Assembly: GCA_028820945.1 (NCBI GenBank)
Contig: JAPPHW010000085.1
Location: forward strand, 1-5,177
Direction of reading: 5' to 3'
DNA length: 5,177 nt
Origin: Defluviicoccus sp.
Lineage (GTDB): Bacteria; Pseudomonadota; Alphaproteobacteria; MPNO01
The number at the start of each line of letters is the position of its first letter. Position 1 is the stretch's first letter. The notes under the pieces were generated by a model. That model saw nothing but the letters and a program-made list of their open reading frames with translations, searched no databases and was not told where the DNA came from. Positions 1 through 5,071 of the stretch are shown in pieces. The translations under genes were made by a program, and so were the position numbers.

Positions 1-1
1 G

Positions 2-1447
2 CTGAGGCCCGGGCGCGACGCGCTGGTCGAGGGCGGGCGCAGGCTCACCTACGCCGAGCTCGATTCGCGCGCGAGCCGGCTCGCCAACCTGCTGCTCGGA
101 CGCGGCGTGGGGCGGGGCGACCGGGTGGCGCTGATGGCGCGGAACTGCATCGGCTATATCGAGGTCGAGCTCGCCTGCGCCCGGATCGGCGCCATCGCGG
201 TCGGCATGAACTGGCGCTTCACGGCGGACGAGACCGCGCATTGCCTGAACCTGACCGGGCCGGCGCTCGTCGTCGCCTCGGCGGAGTACGTGGAGACGCT
301 GGAAAAGGCGGGCTACCCGGCCGACCTGATCCTGGGCGACGACCTCGAAGCCGCCATCGAAGGCGCGCCCGCCACCGACCCCGGATGCCATGTCGAGCCC
401 GAGGACGGAATGGCGATCATCTTCACCAGCGGCACGACCGGGCACCCGAAGGGCGCGACGATCAGCCACCGCGCGATAATCGCCCGCACGCTGATTTACG
501 GCGCCGAGCTCGCCGTGCCCGCCGACGACACGTTCGTCGCCTGGACGCCGCTGTTCCACATGGGGGCGAACGATTTCGCGCTGGCGACGCTGTTGCGCGG
601 CGGCCGCGTCGTGGTGATGGACGGCTACCGGCCCGAGGAGCTGATCCGCGCGATCGAGACCTGGCCGGTGCACTACCTCGCCGCCGTGCCGGGGATGGTC
701 GAGGACTTCGTGACCCACCTCAAGGCGTCGAGCCGGAGCTTCAAGTCGATCGGCATGGTGGGCGCGATGGCCGACCTGGTGCCGCGCCAGCAGCTCAGGG
801 AGATAACCGGGCTCCTGGGCGCGCCCTATCTCAACACGTTCGGTTCGACGGAGACCGGCATCCCGCCCGCCACCGCCAACTTCGTCCCCGTCGGCGCCGC
901 GCCCGAGACGCTGTCCAAGGCGCAGAACGCATTCTGCGAGATCCGCTTGGTCGACGCGAACGACGACGACGTGCCGGACGGCGAGACCGGCGAGCTCGCG
1001 ATCCGGGGGCCCAGCCTGTTCTCCGGCTACTGGGGCAACGACGAAGCCAACCGCGAGGCCTTCCGGAACGGCTGGTTCCACATGGGCGACGCCTTCCGCC
1101 GCAACCAGGACGGCACGCTCGATTTCGTCGACCGGGTGAAATACATGATCAAGTCCGGCGGCGAGAACATCTACCCCGCCGAGATCGAACGCCACATCCT
1201 CGCCGACCCGAGAATCGCCGACGCCGCCGTGGTGCGGAAGAAGGACGAACGGTGGGGCGAGGTGCCGGTGGTGTTCGCCGCCCGGACCGACGAGGCGCTG
1301 ACCGGGGACGAGGTGATCGGGATGTGCCGGGGGAGGATCGCCAGCTACAAGCTGCCCAAGGAGGTGCACTTCGTGGCGATGGAGGAGTTGCCCCGGAGCA
1401 CGTCGGGGAAGATACAAAGGCACGTGCTGGAGGCGCGGTTGGGGTAG
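2..1447 (+). CDS. AMP-forming acyl-CoA synthetase (ANL superfamily), 5' end outside the window
   Basis: The protein activates a carboxylic acid with ATP to an acyl-adenylate and transfers it to coenzyme A; the acid substrate cannot be told from the sequence. The frame is open from base 2, and homologous-looking sequence (LTYAELDSRASRLANLL) lies before the GTG at 107. That GTG is therefore not the start, and the true start lies off the left edge. About 481 residues are visible; the family usually has 510-550. Core motifs are intact: the phosphate-binding loop TSGTTGHPKG (425-454), the TFGSTETG adenylate motif (836-859), the GD motif after GWFHM (1085-1090), the hinge region DRVKYMIKSGGENIYP (around 1130-1180) and the catalytic lysine in STSGKIQ (codon 1409-1411). 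The stop TAG is at 1445-1447. It converges on the downstream toxin-antitoxin pair. Its last third is repeated at 2545-2876. Confidence 0.95.
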   Translation: MRPGRDALVEGGRRLTYAELDSRASRLANLLLGRGVGRGDRVALMARNCIGYIEVELACARIGAIAVGMNWRFTADETAHCLNLTGPALVVASAEYVETLEKAGYPADLILGDDLEAAIEGAPATDPGCHVEPEDGMAIIFTSGTTGHPKGATISHRAIIARTLIYGAELAVPADDTFVAWTPLFHMGANDFALATLLRGGRVVVMDGYRPEELIRAIETWPVHYLAAVPGMVEDFVTHLKASSRSFKSIGMVGAMADLVPRQQLREITGLLGAPYLNTFGSTETGIPPATANFVPVGAAPETLSKAQNAFCEIRLVDANDDDVPDGETGELAIRGPSLFSGYWGNDEANREAFRNGWFHMGDAFRRNQDGTLDFVDRVKYMIKSGGENIYPAEIERHILADPRIADAAVVRKKDERWGEVPVVFAARTDEALTGDEVIGMCRGRIASYKLPKEVHFVAMEELPRSTSGKIQRHVLEARLG

Positions 1448-1448
1448 G
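1101..1448 (+). repeat. Long direct repeat, copy 1 (inside the acyl-CoA synthetase gene)
   Basis: This 348-base block recurs at 2545-2877 in the same orientation. Similarity starts at GCAACC (1101 and 2545) and stops one base after the shared TAG. The second copy lacks 15 bases. About 1.1 kb holding the toxin-antitoxin pair and vapC remnant 1 lies between the copies. Confidence 0.9.
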
Positions 1449-1461
1449 GGGGTGCCGTTCT

Positions 1462-1488
1462 CCTTCTCGCGAGCGGGAGGGGAGAAGG
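1462..1488. terminator. Inverted repeat between convergent genes, possible two-way terminator
   Basis: CCTTCTC (1462-1468) and GAGAAGG (1482-1488) form a 7-bp stem with a 13-base GC-rich loop. The element sits in the 41-base gap between the stop codons of the acyl-CoA synthetase (+) and the antitoxin (-) and abuts the antitoxin stop at 1489. No clear U-tract follows on either strand, so the terminator role is inferred from position. It resembles the dispersed intergenic CTTCTCC...GGAGAAG repeats common in high-GC proteobacteria. Confidence 0.5.
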
Positions 1489-1827
1489 TCAGACGGGTTC
1501 GGCGGCGGCGATGCGCAGCCGTCCGCGGTCGGCGGAACCGGGCTGGCGGATGACGATGTCGATGTCGCGCCCGAGCGCGTTGAGCAGGCGGAGCAGGCGC
1601 TCCAGCGAGTACTCGCGGAAGTCGCCGCGCAGCAGCCGCGACACGTCGGGCTGGGACAGGCCCATCAGCCGCGCGGCCTCGGTTTGCGTCAAGCCGCGAT
1701 CGCGCACGATGTCGTCGATGCGGCTGACCAGCTCGGCCTTGACGAGGTGGGCGTCGGCGTCGGGAAAGCCGAGATCGGCGAAGACGTTGCCGCTGCCGCG
1801 CTCTACGGCGGTGTTGTCGGGTACCAT
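1489..1827 (-). CDS. XRE/HigA-like antitoxin of a type II toxin-antitoxin pair
   Basis: This 112-residue protein is probably the labile DNA-binding antitoxin that neutralises the upstream toxin and represses the shared promoter. The N-terminal stretch SGNVFADLGFPDADAHLVKA (residues 12-31) is a hallmark of HigA-type antitoxins paired with Gp49/DUF891 toxins. A helix-turn-helix follows at about residues 46-68 (LTQTEAARLMGLSQPDVSR), then RLLRLLNALGRDIDIVI. I chose the ATG at 1827 because GGAG lies 9 bases upstream and it follows the toxin stop by one base (TGA-C-ATG). A GTG at 1842 would add five residues and overlap the toxin gene. The frame is open much further upstream (to 1959), but that part is antisense-like toxin sequence and not family sequence. 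The pair looks intact and co-transcribed. Confidence 0.9.
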   Translation of the reverse strand: MVPDNTAVERGSGNVFADLGFPDADAHLVKAELVSRIDDIVRDRGLTQTEAARLMGLSQPDVSRLLRGDFREYSLERLLRLLNALGRDIDIVIRQPGSADRGRLRIAAAEPV

Positions 1828-1828
1828 G

Positions 1829-2188
1829 TCATCGGTCTCCACGATGCGTGTCACGGTAGTGCCGCTCGGCGGCGCGCAGTCGGCGCCGGACCGGGTCGAG
1901 CTCCTGCTTCGGGGTCGCGATGCCGCGCCTCGCCTTCTTCTGGAAGGCGTGGAGGACATAGACGGCGGTCTCGAACCGGACCGTGTAGACGGCCCTGAAG
2001 GTGTCGCCGTCGTGGCGCGCGACGACCTCCACGACGCCCGAGCCGAAGCCCTTCAGCGGCTTGGCGTCGCGGTGGCGGCGTCCGAGCTGGGCGCGGTAAA
2101 TCGCAAACCCCATGCGGCCCTGCACCGGGTCGGGGAAGCGCTTCAGATCCGCCCTGCTCGAACCCACCCATTCGACCGGCTTCAGCAT
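1829..2188 (-). CDS. RelE/HigB-like toxin, phage Gp49-like (DUF891) family
   Basis: This 119-residue protein is a probable ribosome-dependent mRNA endonuclease, the toxin of the pair with the downstream antitoxin. Family features read clearly: an opening WVGSSRADLKRFPDPV, then AKPLKGFGSGVVEVV, the core FRAVYTVRFETAVYVLHAF, and the highly characteristic FQKKARRGIATPKQELD followed by a C-terminal basic helix. Length is typical for the family and no disruption is seen. Toxin-first gene order with a one-base gap to the antitoxin is the HigBA arrangement. No strong ribosome-binding site precedes the ATG at 2188, and a candidate promoter lies just upstream, so the leader would be very short. The ribosome-dependent activity is family knowledge and is not shown here; active-site residues were not mapped individually. 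Confidence 0.92.
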   Translation of the reverse strand: MLKPVEWVGSSRADLKRFPDPVQGRMGFAIYRAQLGRRHRDAKPLKGFGSGVVEVVARHDGDTFRAVYTVRFETAVYVLHAFQKKARRGIATPKQELDPVRRRLRAAERHYRDTHRGDR

Positions 2189-2205
2189 GATTGTGCCGAT
2201 TCCGC

Positions 2206-2235
2206 ACTATAGGGGTTTCGCCATAGCCCCGACAA
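2206..2235 (-). promoter_or_regulatory. Candidate promoter of the toxin-antitoxin operon
   Basis: Read on the minus strand, TTGTCG (2230-2235) and TATAGT (2206-2211) are separated by 18 bases, and the toxin ATG lies 17 bases beyond the -10. The spacer is bounded by GGGG and CCCC, and the -10 overlaps the palindrome CTATAG, which could serve as an antitoxin operator. This is pattern matching only. The -35 matches the consensus at four of six positions. Confidence 0.4.
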
Positions 2236-2487
2236 GGCGGCCGCCGCCTCGGTGCTCGGCGGGATCGCCATCGTGCCGCCCGGCCGGCGGCTTCAGATGC
2301 TGGAGACCGCCATGAGCCGTCGGTTCGATCTCGGTTTCGCCGTCGGAATACTGCCGTAGGGGCCTACGCGGAGATCGCGGTCATATCCCGTTGCCGGGGC
2401 GTCGCCCTTGCGACGCGCGATGTCCGGGAATTCGAGGGGGTGGAGGTCCATGCGGTCGATCCCTGGACGGCGGGGTCGGATCGATGA
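2231..2487 (+). pseudogene. Decayed VapC/FitB-like PIN-domain toxin (remnant 1: middle and C-terminus)
   Basis: Two frames together read as a broken PIN ribonuclease. Frame A (2231-2359) gives SVLGGIAIVPPGRRLQMLE and runs to GFAVGILP before a TAG at 2357-2359. Frame B (2362-2487) resumes with AYAEIAVISRCRGVALATR, then DVREFEGVEVHAVDPW and a TGA at 2485. In intact relatives, LPFD plus a few residues lies between ILP and AYAEI, and about 20 residues, including an acidic active-site position, lie between AYAEI and the next helix. Both pieces are missing here, as is the N-terminal strand with the first catalytic aspartate. No start codon or partner antitoxin is visible upstream. It cannot make an active nuclease. 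Its upstream end overlaps the candidate promoter of the divergent toxin-antitoxin operon. Confidence 0.75.
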
Positions 2488-2522
2488 GAGCGATCGTCGT
2501 CAGTACCTCTCACGCGGCGGGA

Positions 2523-2544
2523 GCGGGCGGGGGTTCCCGCCCGC
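2523..2544. repeat. Perfect 9-bp hairpin at the edge of the duplicated block
   Basis: GCGGGCGGG (2523-2531) and CCCGCCCGC (2536-2544) pair perfectly around the four-base loop GGTT. The next base, 2545, is where clear homology with the first acyl-CoA synthetase copy begins. It may be a breakpoint signature or a terminator-like stem for the vapC remnant. There is no U-tract. Confidence 0.55.
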
Positions 2545-2876
2545 GCAACCCCGACGGCACGCTCGATTTCGTCGACCGGGTGAAATACACGATCAAGTCG
2601 GGCGGCGCGAACATCTACCCCGCCGAGATCGAACGCCACATCCTCGCCGACGCCGCCGTGGTGCGGAAGAAGGACGCGCGCTGGGGCGAGGTGCCGGTGG
2701 TGTTCGCGGCGCGGACCGACGAGGCGCTGACCGGGGAGGACGTGATCGGCATGTGCCGGGGGAAGATCGCCAACCACAAGCTGCCCAAGGAGGTGCACTT
2801 CGTGGCGATGGAGGAGCTGCCGGGGAGCACGTCGGGGAAGATCCAGCGGCATGTGCTGGAGGCGCGGTTGGGGTAG
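2545..2876 (+). pseudogene. Truncated second copy of the acyl-CoA synthetase C-terminal domain
   Basis: From base 2545 this reads as the C-terminal part of the same protein family as the gene at the left edge. It covers the hinge region (DRVKYTIKSGGANIYP) through the catalytic lysine in STSGKIQ (codon 2838-2840) to the same ending, EARLG, and stop. Hand alignment with the first copy gives 100 of 110 residues identical plus one five-residue deletion (PRIAD). The phosphate-binding loop, the TETG motif and the whole N-terminal acid- and ATP-binding domain are missing, so no adenylation is possible. An open frame extends back to about 2391, but that part reads as the vapC remnant in another frame and is not synthetase sequence. 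I see no ribosome-binding site or sensible start at the junction. One changed residue (Glu to Ala) is in the normally conserved GGEN motif, as expected without selection. Confidence 0.92.
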
Positions 2877-2877
2877 G
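2545..2877 (+). repeat. Long direct repeat, copy 2
   Basis: This is the partner of 1101-1448. The 15-base deletion relative to copy 1 falls exactly between two GCCGAC hexamers present in copy 1 (around 1203-1223), so one hexamer plus the spacer has been lost. That is the signature of slipped-strand deletion and indicates that copy 1 is the ancestral form. Confidence 0.9.
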
Positions 2878-2896
2878 AGATGGCTCTCCGCACGTC

Positions 2897-2928
2897 ACCC
2901 CGGACGAATCGAAGCGGAGATCCGGGGT
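2897..2928. repeat. REP-like inverted repeat after the duplicated block
   Basis: ACCCCGGA (2897-2904) and TCCGGGGT (2921-2928) form a perfect 8-bp stem around a 16-base loop containing GAATCGAAGCGGAGA. I recognise this layout (CCCCGGA...TCCGGGG with a CGAAGCGGAGAT centre) as a frequent intergenic repeat in alphaproteobacteria. It could also terminate transcription arriving from the left. Confidence 0.5.
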
Positions 2929-2943
2929 CCAGCGCCGCCGGCA

Positions 2944-2961
2944 CCGGACGGCATCGTCCGG
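2944..2961. repeat. Short hairpin just before vapC remnant 2
   Basis: CCGGACG (2944-2950) and CGTCCGG (2955-2961) pair perfectly around the loop GCAT. No function is assigned. It lies four bases before the first recognisable vapC codon. Confidence 0.35.
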
Positions 2962-2964
2962 CCA

Positions 2965-3065
2965 GTCATCGACATCAACGTGGCGTCGATGCTCATGAAG
3001 CCGGCGCCGACAGAGTCCTGCCGTTCGACAGCGTCGCCGCCCGGGCCTATAAGGTTCAAGCCTAA
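2965..3065 (+). pseudogene. Second VapC/FitB-like remnant (N-terminal strand fused to a middle segment)
   Basis: Frame A (from 2965) reads VIDINVASMLMKPAPT, matching the N-terminal strand of VapC/FitB proteins (typically xxxDTNVxSExxRPxP) with the first catalytic aspartate present. Within a few bases (3009-3050) the frame changes to DRVLPFDSVAARAY, the segment that in intact relatives lies around residue 80, and it ends in a TAA at 3063. An internal deletion of roughly 60 residues with a frameshift best explains this. The C-terminal half is missing. The LPFD...ARAY segment kept here is the one deleted from remnant 1, so the two come from different copies or suffered independent deletions. The match is short, so confidence is moderate. 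Confidence 0.6.
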
Positions 3066-3217
3066 GAATTTGCTCCGTTTGCCTCGGACGCCTGCCGTCA
3101 GCACGACGAACAGAACAAAAAATACGGAAGATTTCGCTCCTTCCTTTGTGATCGGACGCTACTAAGCCGTGGGCCGGAAGCGTCCGCGAACGCCGGAACC
3201 TATTCTGGGGTCCGCCC
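3066..3217. other. Gene-free stretch between vapC remnant 2 and the reverse transcriptase promoter
   Basis: I see no convincing gene here. GC drops: hand counts of the lines 3061-3120 and 3121-3180 give 32 of 60 each, against about 70% in the synthetase gene. This suggests that the foreign segment starts near 3050-3065. CGGACGCT (3153-3160) and AGCGTCCG (3179-3186) form an 8-bp stem with an 18-base loop that contains a smaller GCC/GGC stem. The octamer TCGGACGC occurs twice (3084 and 3152). These may belong to a longer RNA or be chance. Confidence 0.35.
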
Positions 3218-3246
3218 TTGCAGGATGTGGGCCAGAGTACTATATA
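3218..3246 (+). promoter_or_regulatory. Candidate promoter for the leader RNA and reverse transcriptase
   Basis: TTGCAG (3218-3223) and TATATA (3241-3246) are spaced by 17 bases; TATATT at 3243-3248 is an alternative -10 with 19-base spacing. The AT-rich block stands out in GC-rich surroundings. Transcription would begin near 3253, a few bases before the first stem-loop, leaving a leader of about 195 bases ahead of the ATG at 3448. The -35 matches only three of six consensus bases. Confidence 0.45.
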
Positions 3247-3252
3247 TTGCAT

Positions 3253-3447
3253 GTCTGCTCATCGCGGCTACCGGGTCTTGTGATGCCGGTGGTTCGAGCG
3301 ATGGGCATGTTCGCAGCGGTGCTGCGGATGTGCGGGTCGATGCGGCGGTAGGCTTCGGTCTGACGCTGTACCCCGTGAGACGCCGGAGCCTCAACGGTCG
3401 GGGAGTTGGCGAAGCGATAGGCCCCGACAAAGAAGCAGGCAAGGGCA
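3253..3447 (+). ncRNA. Candidate structured leader or non-coding RNA of the reverse transcriptase
   Basis: Four stem-loops follow one another. Stem I is 3259-3265 plus 3266-3274 paired with 3298-3304 and 3286-3294: 16 pairs including G-U, a three-base bulge (3295-3297) and an 11-base loop. Stem II is 3305-3317 with 3321-3333: 13 pairs including three G-U and a GGT loop, directly abutting stem I. Stem III is AGGCTTCGG (3350-3358) with CCGGAGCCT (3383-3391), with further inner pairing at 3359-3365 and 3374-3380. Stem IV is GTCGGGG (3397-3403) with CCCCGAC (3422-3428). The start codon of the reverse transcriptase comes 20 bases later. Reverse transcriptases such as retrons and several defence types use a structured RNA encoded just upstream, which makes a template or primer role plausible. 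The leader is GC-rich (40 of 60 at 3301-3360), and GC-rich sequence folds easily by chance, so this remains a candidate. Confidence 0.5.
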
Positions 3448-4833
3448 ATGGGGAACATCGAGTTAGAAGTTCGCAAGATAGACAACCTATATCGAGCTTG
3501 GTCTGTCGTGCGCAGCAACGTAAACACTTCAGGGCATGACAAGTTCAAGGCCGAAGTCAAGCGAATATCCGAAAATCCGATTCCTCACTTGAGGCGTATT
3601 CAGAGCGATCTTCAGCATCGACGTTTTGTTTTCGACGGACAGCAAGGTGTTGTGAAGAAGAAATCCAGCGGCGGGAAACGCCCGATTGTAGTCGCTCCGA
3701 TCAACAACAGAATTGTCCAGCGCGCGATCTTGAATGTCTTGCAATGCGATGATGATCGGATTGCTTCACAACTTGGAATGATCGGCACTGCACTCCGTAC
3801 CCCGACCAGCGTCGGTGGAATCCCGCGGAGGGGAGTTGCTTATGGGATCGAAATCGTAACCGAAGCAATCAAATCCGGAGCAACCCACTATCTAAGGTCG
3901 GATATTCGGGACTTCTTCACGACAGTGCCGAAACCCAGAGTCATACAATTTGTTCAGCAACAAACAACTGATGAGGATTTTGTTGCACTATTTGAACAAG
4001 CGATGACGACCGAACTTGCAAACGCCGATGAAGTCAAGGATTACCTCTATCTGTTTCCGCTAGCAGATATCGGAATCCCGCAGGGGTCATCGCTTTCAGC
4101 ATTTGCCGGAAACGTTGTCTTGAGGAACTTCGATGCGCAGTTGAATGGACGAAACATCACAACAGTCCGGTATATCGATGACTTTGTGATTCTCGGTCCG
4201 ACCGAGAGAGCGGTAAAGAAAGCGTTTTGTTCAGCAGTGTCCATTCTTGGTGATCTTGGAATGACTGCGTACAGCCCGGATGAGAATCGCGAAAAATCAA
4301 AACTCGGAGCCATCGCGGACGGGTTTGATTTTCTAGGCTGTTCAGTTCGAATAAACGGCGTGGCACCTTCAAGAAAGGCAAGACAGAACTTGTTGGATGA
4401 TATTCGGCATACACTGAGTATCGGAGGCCACACTGTAGAGAAATATGCTTCATCAGGCGAGCGAAGGCGAGCAGAAGAAGCTTTCGCTCAGATCATTTGC
4501 AGTGTAGATCGCAAGATTCGGGGATGGGGTGATGCGTTTTCCTTCTCGAACGATCGCCTCCCGTTTGACCAGATGGACGAGAGGATTGATTGTCTTCTTC
4601 TGGAGTTCAAGGGACGAGCGAACTCTGTCATCAGAAAGGCGTGCTCGGATGGAAAGCGCAGAGCACTGGGGGTGGCGCTATTGAAGGACACCCCAAAGGA
4701 GGAGAAGGCGCCACCTGTGCAGATAGACCAATCGCCTGACAGTTATCGCTCAGGGCGAAATTCCGAATCAGACGGCCTTCATTGCGATCTACATCGGCAG
4801 AACAAGCAAGGGGTTCCTATTGTCGGCGGGTGA
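3448..4833 (+). CDS. Stand-alone reverse transcriptase, group II-like, YIDD active site, possible defence or retroelement enzyme
   Basis: This 461-residue RNA-directed DNA polymerase has, in order: an N-terminal helical region with HLRRIQSDLQHRRF (47-60); GKRPIVVAPINNRIVQRAIL (76-95), the RT1/2 region; LRSDIRDFF (149-157) with catalytic Asp152; GIPQGSSLS (209-217), motif 4; RYIDDFVILG (241-250) with catalytic Asp244 and Asp245; FDFLGCSV (293-300), motif 7; and a thumb/X-like segment IRGWGDAFSF (357-366). All catalytic residues are present. There is no HNH endonuclease, and no intron domain V was noticed, so it is not an ordinary group II intron protein. Its GC (29 of 60 at 3601-3660) is far below its neighbours, which points to transfer. 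The start ATG gives the family-like opening IELEVRKIDNLYRAW; the ribosome-binding site is weak (AAGGGCA close to the ATG). The last ~15 codons overlap the hicB fragment antisense, so the C-terminal tail may be altered. The exact RT class is undetermined. Confidence 0.93.
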   Translation: MGNIELEVRKIDNLYRAWSVVRSNVNTSGHDKFKAEVKRISENPIPHLRRIQSDLQHRRFVFDGQQGVVKKKSSGGKRPIVVAPINNRIVQRAILNVLQCDDDRIASQLGMIGTALRTPTSVGGIPRRGVAYGIEIVTEAIKSGATHYLRSDIRDFFTTVPKPRVIQFVQQQTTDEDFVALFEQAMTTELANADEVKDYLYLFPLADIGIPQGSSLSAFAGNVVLRNFDAQLNGRNITTVRYIDDFVILGPTERAVKKAFCSAVSILGDLGMTAYSPDENREKSKLGAIADGFDFLGCSVRINGVAPSRKARQNLLDDIRHTLSIGGHTVEKYASSGERRRAEEAFAQIICSVDRKIRGWGDAFSFSNDRLPFDQMDERIDCLLLEFKGRANSVIRKACSDGKRRALGVALLKDTPKEEKAPPVQIDQSPDSYRSGRNSESDGLHCDLHRQNKQGVPIVGG

Positions 4834-5025
4834 CGGCATCGGGAGGTCCTTGCCCTCCCGCATCGTGGCCGCGATCAGTTCGCGAAGCAGGTCCCTGGCC
4901 TCGGCCAACGCTTCGTCCCGCGTTTCTCCGTCCGTCGCGCCCCAACCGAGAGCAGGGAACGTGACGACATACCGGCCGTCCTCGTCGCGCTCGATCTCGG
5001 CGGGGTAGGCGTGGGTGTCGGGCAT
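4789..5025 (-). CDS. HicB-like antitoxin, apparently truncated at the C-terminus
   Basis: This 78-residue product starts at ATG 5025, with GGAG ten bases upstream. It has the HicB N-terminal fold: YPAEIERDEDGRYVVTFPAL (residues 6-25), then TDGETRDEALAEARDLL and a helix ending in LPMPSPA. Longer HicB proteins continue past such a proline-rich link into a DNA-binding helix-turn-helix or ribbon domain. Here a TAG comes within about a dozen residues, at 4789-4791, so that domain is missing. Short HicB-family proteins of 70-80 residues do exist, so truncation is likely but not certain. The expected partner toxin HicA, usually upstream, would lie beyond 5025, but only 46 clean bases remain before the homopolymer tail. 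The gene is convergent with the reverse transcriptase and overlaps its end by 45 bases. Confidence 0.75.
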   Translation of the reverse strand: MPDTHAYPAEIERDEDGRYVVTFPALGWGATDGETRDEALAEARDLLRELIAATMREGKDLPMPSPADNRNPLLVLPM

Positions 5026-5071
5026 GCGTCCGGTGCTCCGGGGATGAGTCCTTGGTTTTCCCATCATGGTC

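Noticed and set aside
241..1998. A 585-codon plus-strand frame spanning the synthetase and the toxin-antitoxin pair.
   Set aside because: It is rich in Arg, Pro and Gly and is the shifted shadow of the synthetase and the antisense of the TA genes; it shows no family motif.
2391..2876. A fusion protein joining the vapC remnant to the synthetase C-terminal domain.
   Set aside because: The open frame through 2391-2544 differs from the vapC frame (which ends in a stop at 2485-2487), so the upstream part is not a real protein segment.
1101..2877. A composite transposon bounded by the two long direct repeats.
   Set aside because: The repeats are synthetase coding sequence with no transposase or terminal inverted repeats, so duplication is the simpler explanation.
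3225..3539. A plus-strand open frame of 104 codons whose first 20 residues look like a signal peptide (MWARVLYIACLLIAATGSC).
   Set aside because: It has no spaced ribosome-binding site, runs 92 bases into the RT gene in another frame, becomes low-complexity after residue 25, and covers the region that folds into the four stem-loops.
3240..3560. A minus-strand open frame of 106 codons with a hydrophobic stretch, opposite the RT leader.
   Set aside because: It starts inside the RT coding region, has no recognisable family, and looks like an antisense open frame in GC-rich DNA.
3066..4833. A mobile group II intron.
   Set aside because: The RT lacks an endonuclease domain and I could not find a domain V-like hairpin after the gene; the DNA 3' of it runs straight into hicB.
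3253..4833. A classical retron (msr-msd plus RT) or a diversity-generating retroelement.
   Set aside because: I found no clear a1/a2 inverted repeat pair with the conserved branching guanosine layout for a retron, and no template/variable repeat pair or target gene for a diversity-generating element. A divergent retron-like system is not excluded.
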